Assembly (NCBI RefSeq): GCF_032586155.1
Contig: NZ_JAWHTC010000006.1
Location: 114,229-178,228 of the forward strand
DNA from: JAWHTC01 sp032586155
GTDB lineage: Bacteria; Pseudomonadota; Alphaproteobacteria; Rhodobacterales; Rhodobacteraceae
Length of the DNA: 64,000 bases
Direction of reading: 5' to 3'
The notes beneath the pieces are model-generated. The model searched no databases, was not told the DNA's origin, and saw only the letters and a list, made by a program, of their open reading frames with translations. A program made the position numbers and the translations under genes. Positions 34,589-42,968 of the stretch are shown here, piece by piece (positions within the stretch are counted from its first letter, which is position 1; each line of letters starts with the position of its first letter).

Positions 34589-35305
34589 TCAGTGCGCTAG
34601 CAAACGGGCTTCGTGTTTCTTCAGTGACCGGCGTGCGGCCTGGAAACTGTTAATGCCTTTCTTGCTGTTCAGTTCGGGAAAGAGCGCGAACACCTCTTCG
34701 CGCTGTGGCTGGCCAAGCCGTTCAAGCGACGCCACGCCAGGCTGAAAGCTTTCGCTCCAGGCACCGTTCGAAAGCACCACCTCGTGCCGATCGAACAGAA
34801 TGTGCACATATGTCACGCCCAGAGTGCCGACCTCGTCCACGCCCTTCAGGTCGGTCAAGTGCTTGGCCGCGGCCAGAACTTCACGCTCTTCAAAGTATAG
34901 CTGCGCCTTGTCACCGGTCGTCAGCACGCGATGCTGCGGCGACACTATGAGGTCGTATTCCGGCAGATTATCGCCAAGCGCGCCCTTCTGGATCAGGATC
35001 GGACGTAGATTCGGCTGGCGGGCGAGTTGGTGGCCGGTCAGGTTCTTCGAACCTATCCAGCGAATCTCCTGAATGGCGTTGTCGCGGGTAATGATCCTGT
35101 CGCCCTCTCGCAACTCTTCAACCAGACGCTCACCCTTGAGCGTGGCAATCATCGTTCCCGGTGTAAAACAATCGATGCTCTCGATGTCGCGGAAGGCCAT
35201 GGTCTCATTCGATGCACCGGAGGATTCAAAGGCGTCGACGCTGCCATCGTCCGTGTCGGTACCGTGGACTCCGGAAAGCTCCCAATTGACCATCTGATCA
35301 GCCAT
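34589..35305 (-). CDS. Hint-domain (Hedgehog/intein fold) protein
   Basis: A 238-residue protein. The Hint fold begins at CFTPGTMIATLKGERLVEEL (Cys about residue 46), the nucleophile position of Hint autoprocessing. It continues with GDRIITRDNAIQEIRWIG, SPQHRVL and YVHILFDRHEVVLSNGAWSESF. The N-terminal 45 residues are acidic and Ser-rich. AAAGGG lies before the ATG at 35305. Most roseobacter Hint modules end long RTX proteins; this stand-alone form is short. The usual C-terminal His-Asn splice end is not evident, so full protein splicing is unlikely. Confidence 0.82.
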   Translation of the reverse strand: MADQMVNWELSGVHGTDTDDGSVDAFESSGASNETMAFRDIESIDCFTPGTMIATLKGERLVEELREGDRIITRDNAIQEIRWIGSKNLTGHQLARQPNLRPILIQKGALGDNLPEYDLIVSPQHRVLTTGDKAQLYFEEREVLAAAKHLTDLKGVDEVGTLGVTYVHILFDRHEVVLSNGAWSESFQPGVASLERLGQPQREEVFALFPELNSKKGINSFQAARRSLKKHEARLLAH

Positions 35306-36056
35306 AGTACGGACCCTTTCAATCGTGCCGGGAACGCCCTCCCCGGCCTTTGACCACGCGCCCAATCGCGGTACGGGCGCGCAAACGTCAGCTTCTTGCA
35401 CAACGCGTCGGAACGAAATGAAAAGGCAAAGCAACCTTAGACGGGGGTTTCACACCGGTCTGGCGGCTTTCTCGCGGGGCCGGACCCTGTGGCGGATCAC
35501 AGCTGACACTCCTTTTCGCATCCTCCAATGCATCACAGTTCAGCGGCCGCCCCATGGCCAAGAAACATGCCCCCAGTCGAGCAACGACAGTGATACCTTC
35601 CAAACCGGACCCAACAAACCGGAATTTGACCGAAAAAAGGCAGTTTCGGCCCCCTTTCCGCCCAATTCCGGCAGGAATTCGCCGAGATTTTAACGCGTTA
35701 CCGGTGATTGTTTCCGTATGCGAATGACAACAGGAAACGGGATTACGCCAATGTTTAAAAGCTTGAACCGCAAAATCGGCGGGGTCCTGTCGCACGGGAT
35801 AGCCCGGTGATCCGTTTCCAGCACGGAAACAATCGCCCATGTCGCAATTGTGGCAAAAAATGGACTCCGCGCCACATAACCTTGTGTGGATTGACCACTG
35901 TTGCAGAACCAATTCTCCAAATTCCTTCAAATTGGCCACGATCACAATGGATCGCCAGGAAAACGAGGTCGAATCGGATCGCGCTTTTCGATCCATGCCG
36001 GGGGCCGGGAAAAGCGACTACTGGTCCTTGCGGACGCGGCTGAATGAAAAACGCCA
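35306..36056. other. Long non-coding stretch between Hint gene and tRNA-Leu
   Basis: About 750 bases with no recognisable gene on either strand; the open frames present have no family features. It contains two inverted GTTTCC...GGAAAC pairs: near 35709-35742 around a 17-18-base spacer, and near 35814-35831 around a 5-base spacer. It also holds two copies of GGAAACAATC (about 35706 in reverse and 35825 forward). Promoters for the Hint gene are probably here. Confidence 0.5.
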
Positions 36057-36143
36057 TGGTACCCAAGGCCGGACTCGAACCGGCAAGGCCGTTAAGCCGG
36101 GGGATTTTGAATCCCCTGTGTCTACCAATTCCACCACTTGGGC
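36057..36143 (-). tRNA. tRNA-Leu(CAA)
   Basis: An 87-base class II tRNA on the minus strand. The acceptor GCCCAAG pairs with CTTGGGT, and the CCA end is encoded (36057-36059). The anticodon stem GGGGA/TCCCC holds the loop TTCAAAA with anticodon CAA. The T arm has the GGTTCGAGTCC sequence, and a variable arm of normal length for leucine is present. Confidence 0.97.
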
Positions 36144-36299
36144 ATTTGGCATGGCGTCCCCCCATGTAGCGCGATGGTGCGCGGTGGAAAAGAGCAAAAA
36201 CGCGTTCCAGCCACCGCAGATGTCGGCTTCCTCCGGGGCATTTTGCATTCTCCCCTCCGTTCGAGTGTGATAGAGGCAAGACAACGGCTCGGCACAACC

Positions 36300-36911
36300 A
36301 TGAACCGGGCAAAGAAAAACGAGCAGACATCCATGTTACGCGGCCTTTACACCTGGACCATGCAGCTTGCGGATCATCCGCGCGCCATGTGGGTGTTGGC
36401 TCTGATTGCCTTTATTGAAAGCTCGGTCTTCCCGATCCCGCCGGACGTGATCATGATACCGATGATTCTGGCCCGCCCCAACCGCGCCTTCGCCATTGCC
36501 GGGGTGGCACTGGTGGCTTCGGTTCTGGGTGGGCTTCTGGGCTATGCCATCGGCGCGCTGGCATACGAGCAAATCGGCCAGCCGATCCTGGCCAGCATGG
36601 GCAAGGCCGAGGCGATGGAATCCTTCAACACCCGATTCAACGATTTCGGCTTCTGGGCGGTGCTGACAGCGGGCATGACCCCCTTCCCCTACAAGGTGAT
36701 CACCATCATGTCGGGTTGGACCGGCATGCCGCTGGGCACTTTCATCGCCACCTCGATCCTGGCGCGGGGGTTGCGTTTCTTCATCGTGGCCGCCCTGCTA
36801 TGGAAGTACGGCGCACCCATTCGTGATTTCATCGAGCGCCGCCTTGGTCTTATGTTCATCTTGTTTGTGGCCCTGCTTCTGGGCGGATTCTATGTGGTGA
36901 GGTACCTATGA
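36300..36911 (+). CDS. DedA-family membrane protein, YqaA-like
   Basis: A 203-residue inner-membrane protein. The SSVFPIPPDVIMIP segment with conserved prolines, the glycine-rich SVLGGLLGYAIG helix and FNDFGFWAVLTAGMTPFPYK are the DedA/SNARE-associated fold signatures. Members aid lipid-carrier movement and membrane homeostasis. An ATG at 36333 is an alternative start; neither has a strong ribosome site. The stop overlaps the dsbB start by 4 bases (ATGA). Confidence 0.85.
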   Translation: MNRAKKNEQTSMLRGLYTWTMQLADHPRAMWVLALIAFIESSVFPIPPDVIMIPMILARPNRAFAIAGVALVASVLGGLLGYAIGALAYEQIGQPILASMGKAEAMESFNTRFNDFGFWAVLTAGMTPFPYKVITIMSGWTGMPLGTFIATSILARGLRFFIVAALLWKYGAPIRDFIERRLGLMFILFVALLLGGFYVVRYL

Positions 36912-37384
36912 ACCTTCTGACACGCCCCAACCTGGTCTTCCTTGCCGCCGGCGGATCCGCTGCGCTGATGCTTGGTGCGCTGTTTTTTCAATACGTGATG
37001 AAACTGCCGCCCTGCGAGCTGTGCTATTGGCAGCGCTATCCGCATATCGCCGCAATCGCCATCGGCATGCTGGCCCTGATGATCCCGGGGCGCGGTCTGC
37101 CGCTTCTGGGGGCTCTGGCGGCGCTGACCACAAGTGGTATCGGCGTCTACCACACCGGGGTTGAACGCGCCTGGTGGAAAGGTCCAGAAAGCTGCACTGG
37201 CGGCGGCGATGCCCTGGGCGGCCTGTCCGGCAGCGATCTTCTCAGCATGGATACCCCTACCGGGATCGTCATGTGCGACGAGGTGCCGTGGGAGATGTTC
37301 ACCCTGTCCATGGCCAGTTGGAACGCGATTGCTTCGTTTGGTCTTGTGCTGATCTGGCTGCTTGCGGCGCGCAGCCGGGTCTGA
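36908..37384 (+). CDS. dsbB: Disulfide bond formation protein B-like
   Basis: A 158-residue four-helix membrane protein that re-oxidises periplasmic DsbA with quinone. The CELC pair is at Cys36/Cys39, after FFQYVMKLPP. The second pair is Cys96 and Cys123. It is translationally coupled to the DedA-like gene. A DsbA-family protein is encoded far away in the copper block (56557-57285), but direct partnership is not shown. Confidence 0.88.
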   Translation: MNLLTRPNLVFLAAGGSAALMLGALFFQYVMKLPPCELCYWQRYPHIAAIAIGMLALMIPGRGLPLLGALAALTTSGIGVYHTGVERAWWKGPESCTGGGDALGGLSGSDLLSMDTPTGIVMCDEVPWEMFTLSMASWNAIASFGLVLIWLLAARSRV

Positions 37385-37407
37385 CCCTTCATTCGATCTG
37401 TCAAGCG

Positions 37408-37439
37408 CAGCCCCCGGCCTTGGGGTCCACCGGAGGCTG
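37408..37439. repeat. Inverted repeat between dsbB and EF-hand gene
   Basis: Ten-base arms 37408-37417 and 37430-37439 with one mismatch around a 12-base loop, in the convergent gap. No T-run is present, so the terminator role is only possible. Confidence 0.4.
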
Positions 37440-37471
37440 CTCGGGCTATGCCCGCCTAGGGGTTAGGCGGA

Positions 37472-37720
37472 TCAGCCGTCCGAAATGGGTTTGATCAACC
37501 CGGACTCTTGCGCGGCCTGCATTTCACCGTCATCCAGCGCACCGTCGCCATTGGTGTCCATCTCCGAGAACGCTTCGGCCGTGGTGTCGGTGTAGACCGC
37601 CTGCATCTCTTCGATGGTGATCATACCGTCACCGTTGGCGTCGAGTTCGACGGCGGCAAAGGCAAGTGTCGGGCTGAGGATCAGGCCAAGCGCGGCCAGG
37701 GTTTTGCTCATATGGGTCAT
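37472..37720 (-). CDS. Secreted EF-hand calcium-binding protein
   Basis: An 82-residue protein with a signal peptide (SKTLAALGLILSPTLAFA) and two EF-hand loops, DANGDGMITIEE and DTNGDGALDDGE. The calcium ligands at positions 1, 3, 5 and 12 are intact in both. It would be a periplasmic calcium binder or sensor. The start is 37720, with 37711 also possible. Confidence 0.85.
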   Translation of the reverse strand: MTHMSKTLAALGLILSPTLAFAAVELDANGDGMITIEEMQAVYTDTTAEAFSEMDTNGDGALDDGEMQAAQESGLIKPISDG

Positions 37721-38162
37721 TGTTCCGTGTCTCCATTGTTGGTCTTGGGAAAGCATCCTTGCTTTCGCCGCCAACTGGCCCCAGGTGACGCCGCAACGAA
37801 ACCCCTGCGCTGCGGGCTGCCCGTTTCACGCCAATCGCCGCCGGAAACTCCACTCGCCCCAAGCGGGTATCAGCCGGGTAAAATTCCGCCGATCCAAGCG
37901 GGCAGAATTGCGCCTGCGTAACCTGCGGATTTCAGCGGCAATCAGCCATGAAACCTTGTGACCGGGGCTCGGCAGAACCCCGCCGCCCCGCCCTTACGCT
38001 CTGCTGAGCGCAGCGGGGACCGGCGGCGAATGCAGTACGAAAAAAGGGGGGCCAATGGCCCCCCGTTAGTTTCGCCGTTCAGGCTCACTCATTAGTTTAC
38101 CGCCCGGTTTTTGCCTGCGGCCTGAACGTCGTCAGGGGCGAGCGCACCCGCCCCGGATCTCT
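37721..38162. other. Intergenic region between EF-hand gene and nrdJ
   Basis: About 440 bases. The right part has the nrdJ terminator (38041-38064). The left part must hold the EF-hand promoter. No other gene or RNA is seen. Confidence 0.4.
38041..38064 (-). terminator. Intrinsic terminator of nrdJ
   Basis: A perfect stem of GGGGGGCC (38046-38053) and GGCCCCCC (38057-38064) around loop AAT. Reading on the minus strand a T-run (38045-38040) follows. It lies about 100 bases after the nrdJ stop. Confidence 0.85.
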
Positions 38163-41100
38163 TTAGCTACACCCGCTCGTCGCGCCGCAGGTGTTGCATT
38201 TCATGCAGGTGCCGTTGCGCACCAGCGTGTAGTTGCCGCAATCGCCACAGGCTTCACCCTCGTAGCCCTGCATCTTGGCCTTGGTGCGCGCGTCCATCTG
38301 GGTCGATGCGCTGGCAACGGTTTCCGTCGCCGTGGCCGAGGTGCTGCGGGTCTTGACGTTGACCAGCATGGTGGCGTCCCCGCCCCCGCCCGAATTCGAC
38401 TTGGCGGTCTCGGGCACCAGCGTTTGCAGCGCCACTTCCGGGTCGGCCCCGTCGAGCGCCGTGGCGCCGACGGATTGACCACCGTTCAGCACCACAAGTT
38501 CCTGCGGCAGACGCTTGCGCAGATAGCCGGTCGAGCTGATCTGTTTCAGCACTTCGAGCGAGCGGGTTGCAGCGGTTTCCGACATCTCGGCGATGTTGGA
38601 CACCCCTTCCTCTTCGCCGCGACCCAGGTCATCAAACGCGGTGCCTTCGGGTTTGATATGCGCCAGGTCGGTGCGGTCGAGATAGCTGACAGCCAGTTCG
38701 CGGAAGATATAGTCGAGGATCGAGGTCGCGTTCTTGATCGAGTCATTGCCCTGCACCATGCCGGCCGGTTCGAACTTGGTGAAGGTGAATGCATCGACGA
38801 ACTCTTCCAGCGGCACGCCGTATTGCAGACCGACCGACACGGCGATGGCAAAGTTGTTCATCATCGCCCGGAAGCCGGCACCTTCCTTGTGCATGTCAAT
38901 GAAGATTTCGCCCAACTGGCCGTCTTCATACTCGCCGGTGCGCAGGTAAACCTTGTGGCCCCCGACAACCGCCTTCTGGGTATAGCCCTTGCGGCGTTCC
39001 GGCATCTTCTCGCGGTGCGACTTGACGATTTCCTTGACGATCACCTTTTCGATGATCTTCTCGGCCAGTACCGTGGCTTTCTCTTGCGGCGAGCCGCTTT
39101 CCAGAACCTCTGCCGCCTCTTCGTCATCCTCGACCAGAGCCGCTGCCAAAGGCTGGCTCAGTTTCGAGCCGTCACGATAGAGCGCGTTGGCCTTGATGCC
39201 GAGCGACCACGACAGCTCGTATGCCTTCTGGCAATCCTCGATGGTGGCATCGTTGGGCATGTTGATCGTTTTACTGATCGCCCCCGAGATAAAGCTCTGT
39301 GCTGCCGCCATCATGGTGATGTGGCTGTCGACGCTGAGATAACGCTTGCCCTTCTTGCCGCAGGGGTTGGCGCAATCGAAAATCGGGTAGTGTTCGGTTT
39401 TCAGATGTGGCGCACCCTCAAGGGTCATGGTGCCACACACGTGGTCATTGGCCCCGTCAATGTCGGCGCGGGCATAGCCCAGGTGTCGCAGCATGTCGAA
39501 CGTCGGATCATTCAGCTTCTCAGCCGGAATGCCCAGCGTCTTGGTGCAAAAATCCTCGCCCAGGGTCCACTGGTTGAACACGAAGCGGATATCGAAGGCG
39601 GTCTCCAGCGCCGCCTCGATCTTGTCCAGTTCCGGCTGACCAAAGCCATGACCGATCAGCGAGGTATGGTTGATCCCCGGCGCATTGCCAAGCGTGCCGT
39701 GACCCACCGCATAGCCGATGATTTCTTCGATCTGGGCGCTGCCATAGCCGAGTTTTTCAAGCGCGGCAGGCACCGACTGGTTGATGATCTTGAAATAACC
39801 GCCACCGGCCAGCTTCTTGAATTTCACCAGGGCGAAATCGGGCTCGATGCCTGTGGTGTCGCAATCCATCACCAGGCCGATGGTGCCGGTGGGCGCAATC
39901 ACAGAAACCTGTGCGTTGCGATAGCCGTGGACCTCGCCCAGACGATGGGCCTCGTCCCACACCGCCATGGCCAGATCGACCAGCTTCGCATCCGGACAGT
40001 TTGCCAGGTCGAGCGGCACCGGCTTGATCGCCAGACCTTCGTAGCCTTCCGTCGCGCCATAGGCGGCGTTGCGGTGGTTGCGGATGACGCGCAGCATGTG
40101 CTCGGCATTGCGCTCGTAACTTGGGAACGGACCCAGCTCGCCAGCCATCTCGGCCGAGGTGGCATAGCTGACACCGGTCATGATCGCGGTCAGCGCACCG
40201 CCAAGGGCGCGGCCTTCGTCGCTGTCATAGCCCAGCCCCATGTTCATCAGCAGGCCGCCGATGTTGGCATAGCCAAGGCCCAGCGTGCGGAAGTCATAGG
40301 AGAGTTGGGCAATTTCCTTGGACGGGAACTGCGCCATCATCACCGAGATTTCCAGCGTGATCGTCCACAGACGGGTCACATGCATGTAGTCCTCGGCCTG
40401 GAACACACCATCCTTGAGGAAGGTCAGCAGGTTCATCGACGCCAGGTTACAGGCGGTATCATCCAGGAACATGTATTCGGAACAAGGGTTTGAACCGCGA
40501 ATCTCACCGTCTTCGGGGCAAGTGTGCCACGAGTTGATGGTGTCGTGATACTGGATGCCCGGATCGGCACAGGCCCAGGCTGCGTGGCCGACCTGCTCCC
40601 ACAGATCGCGCGCCTTGATGGTCTTGGCGACGCTGCCGTCGGTGCGGCGGATCAGCTCCCAATCGGCGTCCTCTTCAACCGCCTTGAGGAAGGCGTCGGT
40701 GACGCGGATCGAGTTGTTCGAGTTCTGGCCCGAGACCGAGGCATAGGCCTCGCTATCCCAATCGGTGTCATAGGTCGGGAACTCGATGCTGGCGTAACCC
40801 TGCTTGGCATAATCCAGCACGCGCTTGACGTAGGTTTCCGGGATCGCGACCTTCTTGGCCTCGCGGATCGCCGTTTTCAGCGCCTCGTTCTTCTTGGGAT
40901 CAACCGCGTCATTCAGATCGCCATCCCATTTTCCAATGGCACCAAAGATGAGGTTGAGCTTCTCTTCGTGCATCTTCGAGCCGGCGACGATCGAAGCAAC
41001 CTTCTGCTCTTCCTTGACCTTCCAGTTGATGTATTCCTCGATATCCGGGTGGTCGGCGTCGACGATCACCATCTTGGCCGCGCGGCGCGTGGTGCCACCC

Positions 41101-41888
41101 GACTTGATCGCGCCCGCTGCCCGGTCACCGATTTTCAGGAATCCCATCAGGCCACTGGATTTGCCGCCACCCGACAGCGCTTCGCCATCGGCGCGCAAGC
41201 TGGAGAAGTTGGTGCCCGTACCAGAGCCATATTTGAACAGACGCGCCTCACGCACCCAGAGGTCCATGATGCCGCCGTCGCCCACGAGATCATCACCGAC
41301 CGACTGGATGAAGCAGGCATGCGGCTGCGGATGTTCGTAGGATGATTTCGAGCGGGTCAGCTTCTTGCTTTCGTGATCGACATAGTAATGCCCCTGCGCC
41401 GGGCCATCGATGCCATAGGCCCAGTGCAGACCGGTGTTGAACCATTGCGGGCTGTTCGGGGCCGCGCGTTGGGTCGCCAGCATGTGGCGCATTTCGTCGA
41501 AATAGGCGCTCGCGTCTTCCACGGTGGTGAAATAGCCACCCTTCCAGCCCCAGTAGGCCCAGGCCCCTGCCAGCCGGTCGAAAACCTGCTTCGAGCTGGT
41601 TTCGCCACCAATCTCGACATCGTCGCCATCGGGAACCGAGCGCCAAAGGAATTCGGGCACGCCCTTTTCCTTGACCTTCTTCAACCGCGCCGGAACGCCC
41701 GCTTTCCGGAAGTATTTCTGTGCAATCACGTCCGAGGCCACCTGGCTCCAGCTTGCGGGTACTTCCACCTCGTCCAGCTTGAATACGGTGGTGCCGTCCG
41801 GGTTTCGAATTTCCGAAGTGGTTTTTACGAATTCCAGTTCCGCGTATGCGTCCTGACCTGCCTTGGTGAATTTTCTTTCAATTTTCAT
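38163..41888 (-). CDS. nrdJ: B12-dependent (class II) ribonucleotide reductase
   Basis: A 1241-residue adenosylcobalamin-dependent reductase that makes dNTPs with or without oxygen. Recognised blocks are PNSPQWFNTGLHWAYG, GSGTGTNFSSLRADGE, NPCSEYMFLDDTACNLASMN (with the active-site cysteine) and PTGTIGLVMDCDTTGIEPD. The C-terminus carries the CxxC-rich tail (ACGDCGNYTL and CNTCGATSGCS) that rereduces the active site. The start at 41888 begins MKIERKF; the longer reading adds an unlikely 45 residues. An NrdR-box-like site lies about 200 bases upstream. Confidence 0.97.
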   Translation of the reverse strand: MKIERKFTKAGQDAYAELEFVKTTSEIRNPDGTTVFKLDEVEVPASWSQVASDVIAQKYFRKAGVPARLKKVKEKGVPEFLWRSVPDGDDVEIGGETSSKQVFDRLAGAWAYWGWKGGYFTTVEDASAYFDEMRHMLATQRAAPNSPQWFNTGLHWAYGIDGPAQGHYYVDHESKKLTRSKSSYEHPQPHACFIQSVGDDLVGDGGIMDLWVREARLFKYGSGTGTNFSSLRADGEALSGGGKSSGLMGFLKIGDRAAGAIKSGGTTRRAAKMVIVDADHPDIEEYINWKVKEEQKVASIVAGSKMHEEKLNLIFGAIGKWDGDLNDAVDPKKNEALKTAIREAKKVAIPETYVKRVLDYAKQGYASIEFPTYDTDWDSEAYASVSGQNSNNSIRVTDAFLKAVEEDADWELIRRTDGSVAKTIKARDLWEQVGHAAWACADPGIQYHDTINSWHTCPEDGEIRGSNPCSEYMFLDDTACNLASMNLLTFLKDGVFQAEDYMHVTRLWTITLEISVMMAQFPSKEIAQLSYDFRTLGLGYANIGGLLMNMGLGYDSDEGRALGGALTAIMTGVSYATSAEMAGELGPFPSYERNAEHMLRVIRNHRNAAYGATEGYEGLAIKPVPLDLANCPDAKLVDLAMAVWDEAHRLGEVHGYRNAQVSVIAPTGTIGLVMDCDTTGIEPDFALVKFKKLAGGGYFKIINQSVPAALEKLGYGSAQIEEIIGYAVGHGTLGNAPGINHTSLIGHGFGQPELDKIEAALETAFDIRFVFNQWTLGEDFCTKTLGIPAEKLNDPTFDMLRHLGYARADIDGANDHVCGTMTLEGAPHLKTEHYPIFDCANPCGKKGKRYLSVDSHITMMAAAQSFISGAISKTINMPNDATIEDCQKAYELSWSLGIKANALYRDGSKLSQPLAAALVEDDEEAAEVLESGSPQEKATVLAEKIIEKVIVKEIVKSHREKMPERRKGYTQKAVVGGHKVYLRTGEYEDGQLGEIFIDMHKEGAGFRAMMNNFAIAVSVGLQYGVPLEEFVDAFTFTKFEPAGMVQGNDSIKNATSILDYIFRELAVSYLDRTDLAHIKPEGTAFDDLGRGEEEGVSNIAEMSETAATRSLEVLKQISSTGYLRKRLPQELVVLNGGQSVGATALDGADPEVALQTLVPETAKSNSGGGGDATMLVNVKTRSTSATATETVASASTQMDARTKAKMQGYEGEACGDCGNYTLVRNGTCMKCNTCGATSGCS

Positions 41889-42442
41889 TGCTGCCCCATA
41901 GTCCCAGCGTTGTTTCCCCAATGCCCAGCAATCGCCGTTCCGATTGACCAGACACACCAGAGTCGGGGTTTCAGCAAAGGCAAATCTTAACCGGGCGCGT
42001 ACCGCATCCTCTGCGCCACGCAATCTGTCCAGCGTTAGTCGCCGGTTAGTTTAACGGTTTCTTTTTTGTCCCTGCCTAGCTCTCGCGCCACTATATGTTG
42101 TGGCTCCCTCACCGGCCTGCACAATTTGCCGTGACACCCCATATGGGTCAACTTCTTTATTTATAAATTTCCCGGATTTTGTTGTTGACCGTAACAGAGC
42201 CACAACCCCTTGTGCGCGCCGAGGTGATTCATCCACAAGCTCGGCGACCGGAAACAGGCTTGGACTTGACCTTGGGTGAACATGGCGAAACAGTAGGTTT
42301 TCGGCTGAGTTATGGGCCTTTCCCGAGGTTTCGCTAAAACTTTCGGATCGCGGCGCAGGACAGAGTCGTTAACAATTTGGGCGATGGTAAAAAAAATTTG
42401 CGGTCTTCGAGATTGCATCGCCATTCGTGGAAAAAGGAACAC
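41889..42442. promoter_or_regulatory. Divergent regulatory region between nrdJ and lipoprotein gene
   Basis: About 550 bases without a gene. The centre is AT-rich and carries an NrdR-box-like palindrome. No cobalamin-riboswitch B12 box was found on the minus strand. The nrdJ leader would be long, about 170-200 bases, if transcription starts near the palindrome. Confidence 0.45.
42088..42103 (-). promoter_or_regulatory. NrdR-box-like operator upstream of nrdJ
   Basis: The sixteen bases CCACTATATGTTGTGG are close to the NrdR consensus (ACACTATATATTGTGT type). A second, weaker palindrome with CCCATATGGG lies at about 42138-42147, 47 bases away centre to centre. NrdR sites normally occur in pairs upstream of ribonucleotide reductase genes, where they repress transcription. 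The spacing differs from the usual three turns, so the second site is uncertain. Confidence 0.45.
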
Positions 42443-42958
42443 ATGTTGAAGTCAAAGTTGCGAATCTCCTTTGCACTTCCGCTTGTGGCCGCACTTCTTG
42501 CCGGCTGCGAAACCGCAACATCAGAAGTCGCTGTTCCGGGTAGGAACATGCAGGTGACGTCGGCCTTCTTCAGCGAAGACCCCGAGCGGTTGATCAACGC
42601 CGCCCGCCGCGCCTGCAGCAGTCCGAACGAAGAATTCATCCGCCCCCGCGCCGGCGTCGCCCAATGTCGCCTTCTGATGGACCCGGAGGCCACGGCGGCA
42701 GTGATTCTCCAATTCGACGGCGTGATCGAGGATCTGCCGCAACTGGTGATCAGCCTGTCATCCGCCAGAGCGGGCGACGGCCATGTTGTTTCGGGCTGCG
42801 CCTTTGTCAAGGTGCCGCAGCGAAACGGCCAAGTTCTGCGCGTGGTGCAGGAGGACCGTAAAATCCAGTTGAAATTGAGCCAGATGCTTGATGCCGTCGG
42901 CGGCAAACCGGTTCGCGACGTGCCCGAAGAATTCGCCGAACGCTGCTACAGCCTGTGA
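42443..42958 (+). CDS. Lipoprotein, function unknown
   Basis: A 171-residue protein with a signal peptide and lipobox LLAGC (Cys about residue 22), fixed by AAAAAGGA 4 bases before the ATG. The mature part has four more cysteines (about 46, 65, 114 and 168), likely in disulfides. There are no recognisable catalytic motifs. It is convergent with the acyl-CoA dehydrogenase gene. Confidence 0.78.
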   Translation: MLKSKLRISFALPLVAALLAGCETATSEVAVPGRNMQVTSAFFSEDPERLINAARRACSSPNEEFIRPRAGVAQCRLLMDPEATAAVILQFDGVIEDLPQLVISLSSARAGDGHVVSGCAFVKVPQRNGQVLRVVQEDRKIQLKLSQMLDAVGGKPVRDVPEEFAERCYSL

Positions 42959-42968
42959 TCCCGACTCG

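Noticed and set aside
34254..34745. Secreted protein of 163 residues with a signal-like start
   Set aside because: The first 24 residues resemble a signal peptide, but the frame then crosses the Hint terminator and runs antisense to the Hint gene with no family features.
35388..35996. Minus-strand 202-residue frame between the Hint gene and the tRNA
   Set aside because: No ribosome site, no hydrophobic or catalytic pattern, and atypical residue use; treated as non-coding.
38424..40493. Plus-strand 689-residue frame over nrdJ
   Set aside because: It is antisense to the conserved nrdJ core; no motif or ribosome site supports it.
41889..42442. Cobalamin riboswitch before the B12-dependent reductase
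   Set aside because: No B12 box is found on the minus strand in the leader, and the sequence shows no matching long conserved fold.
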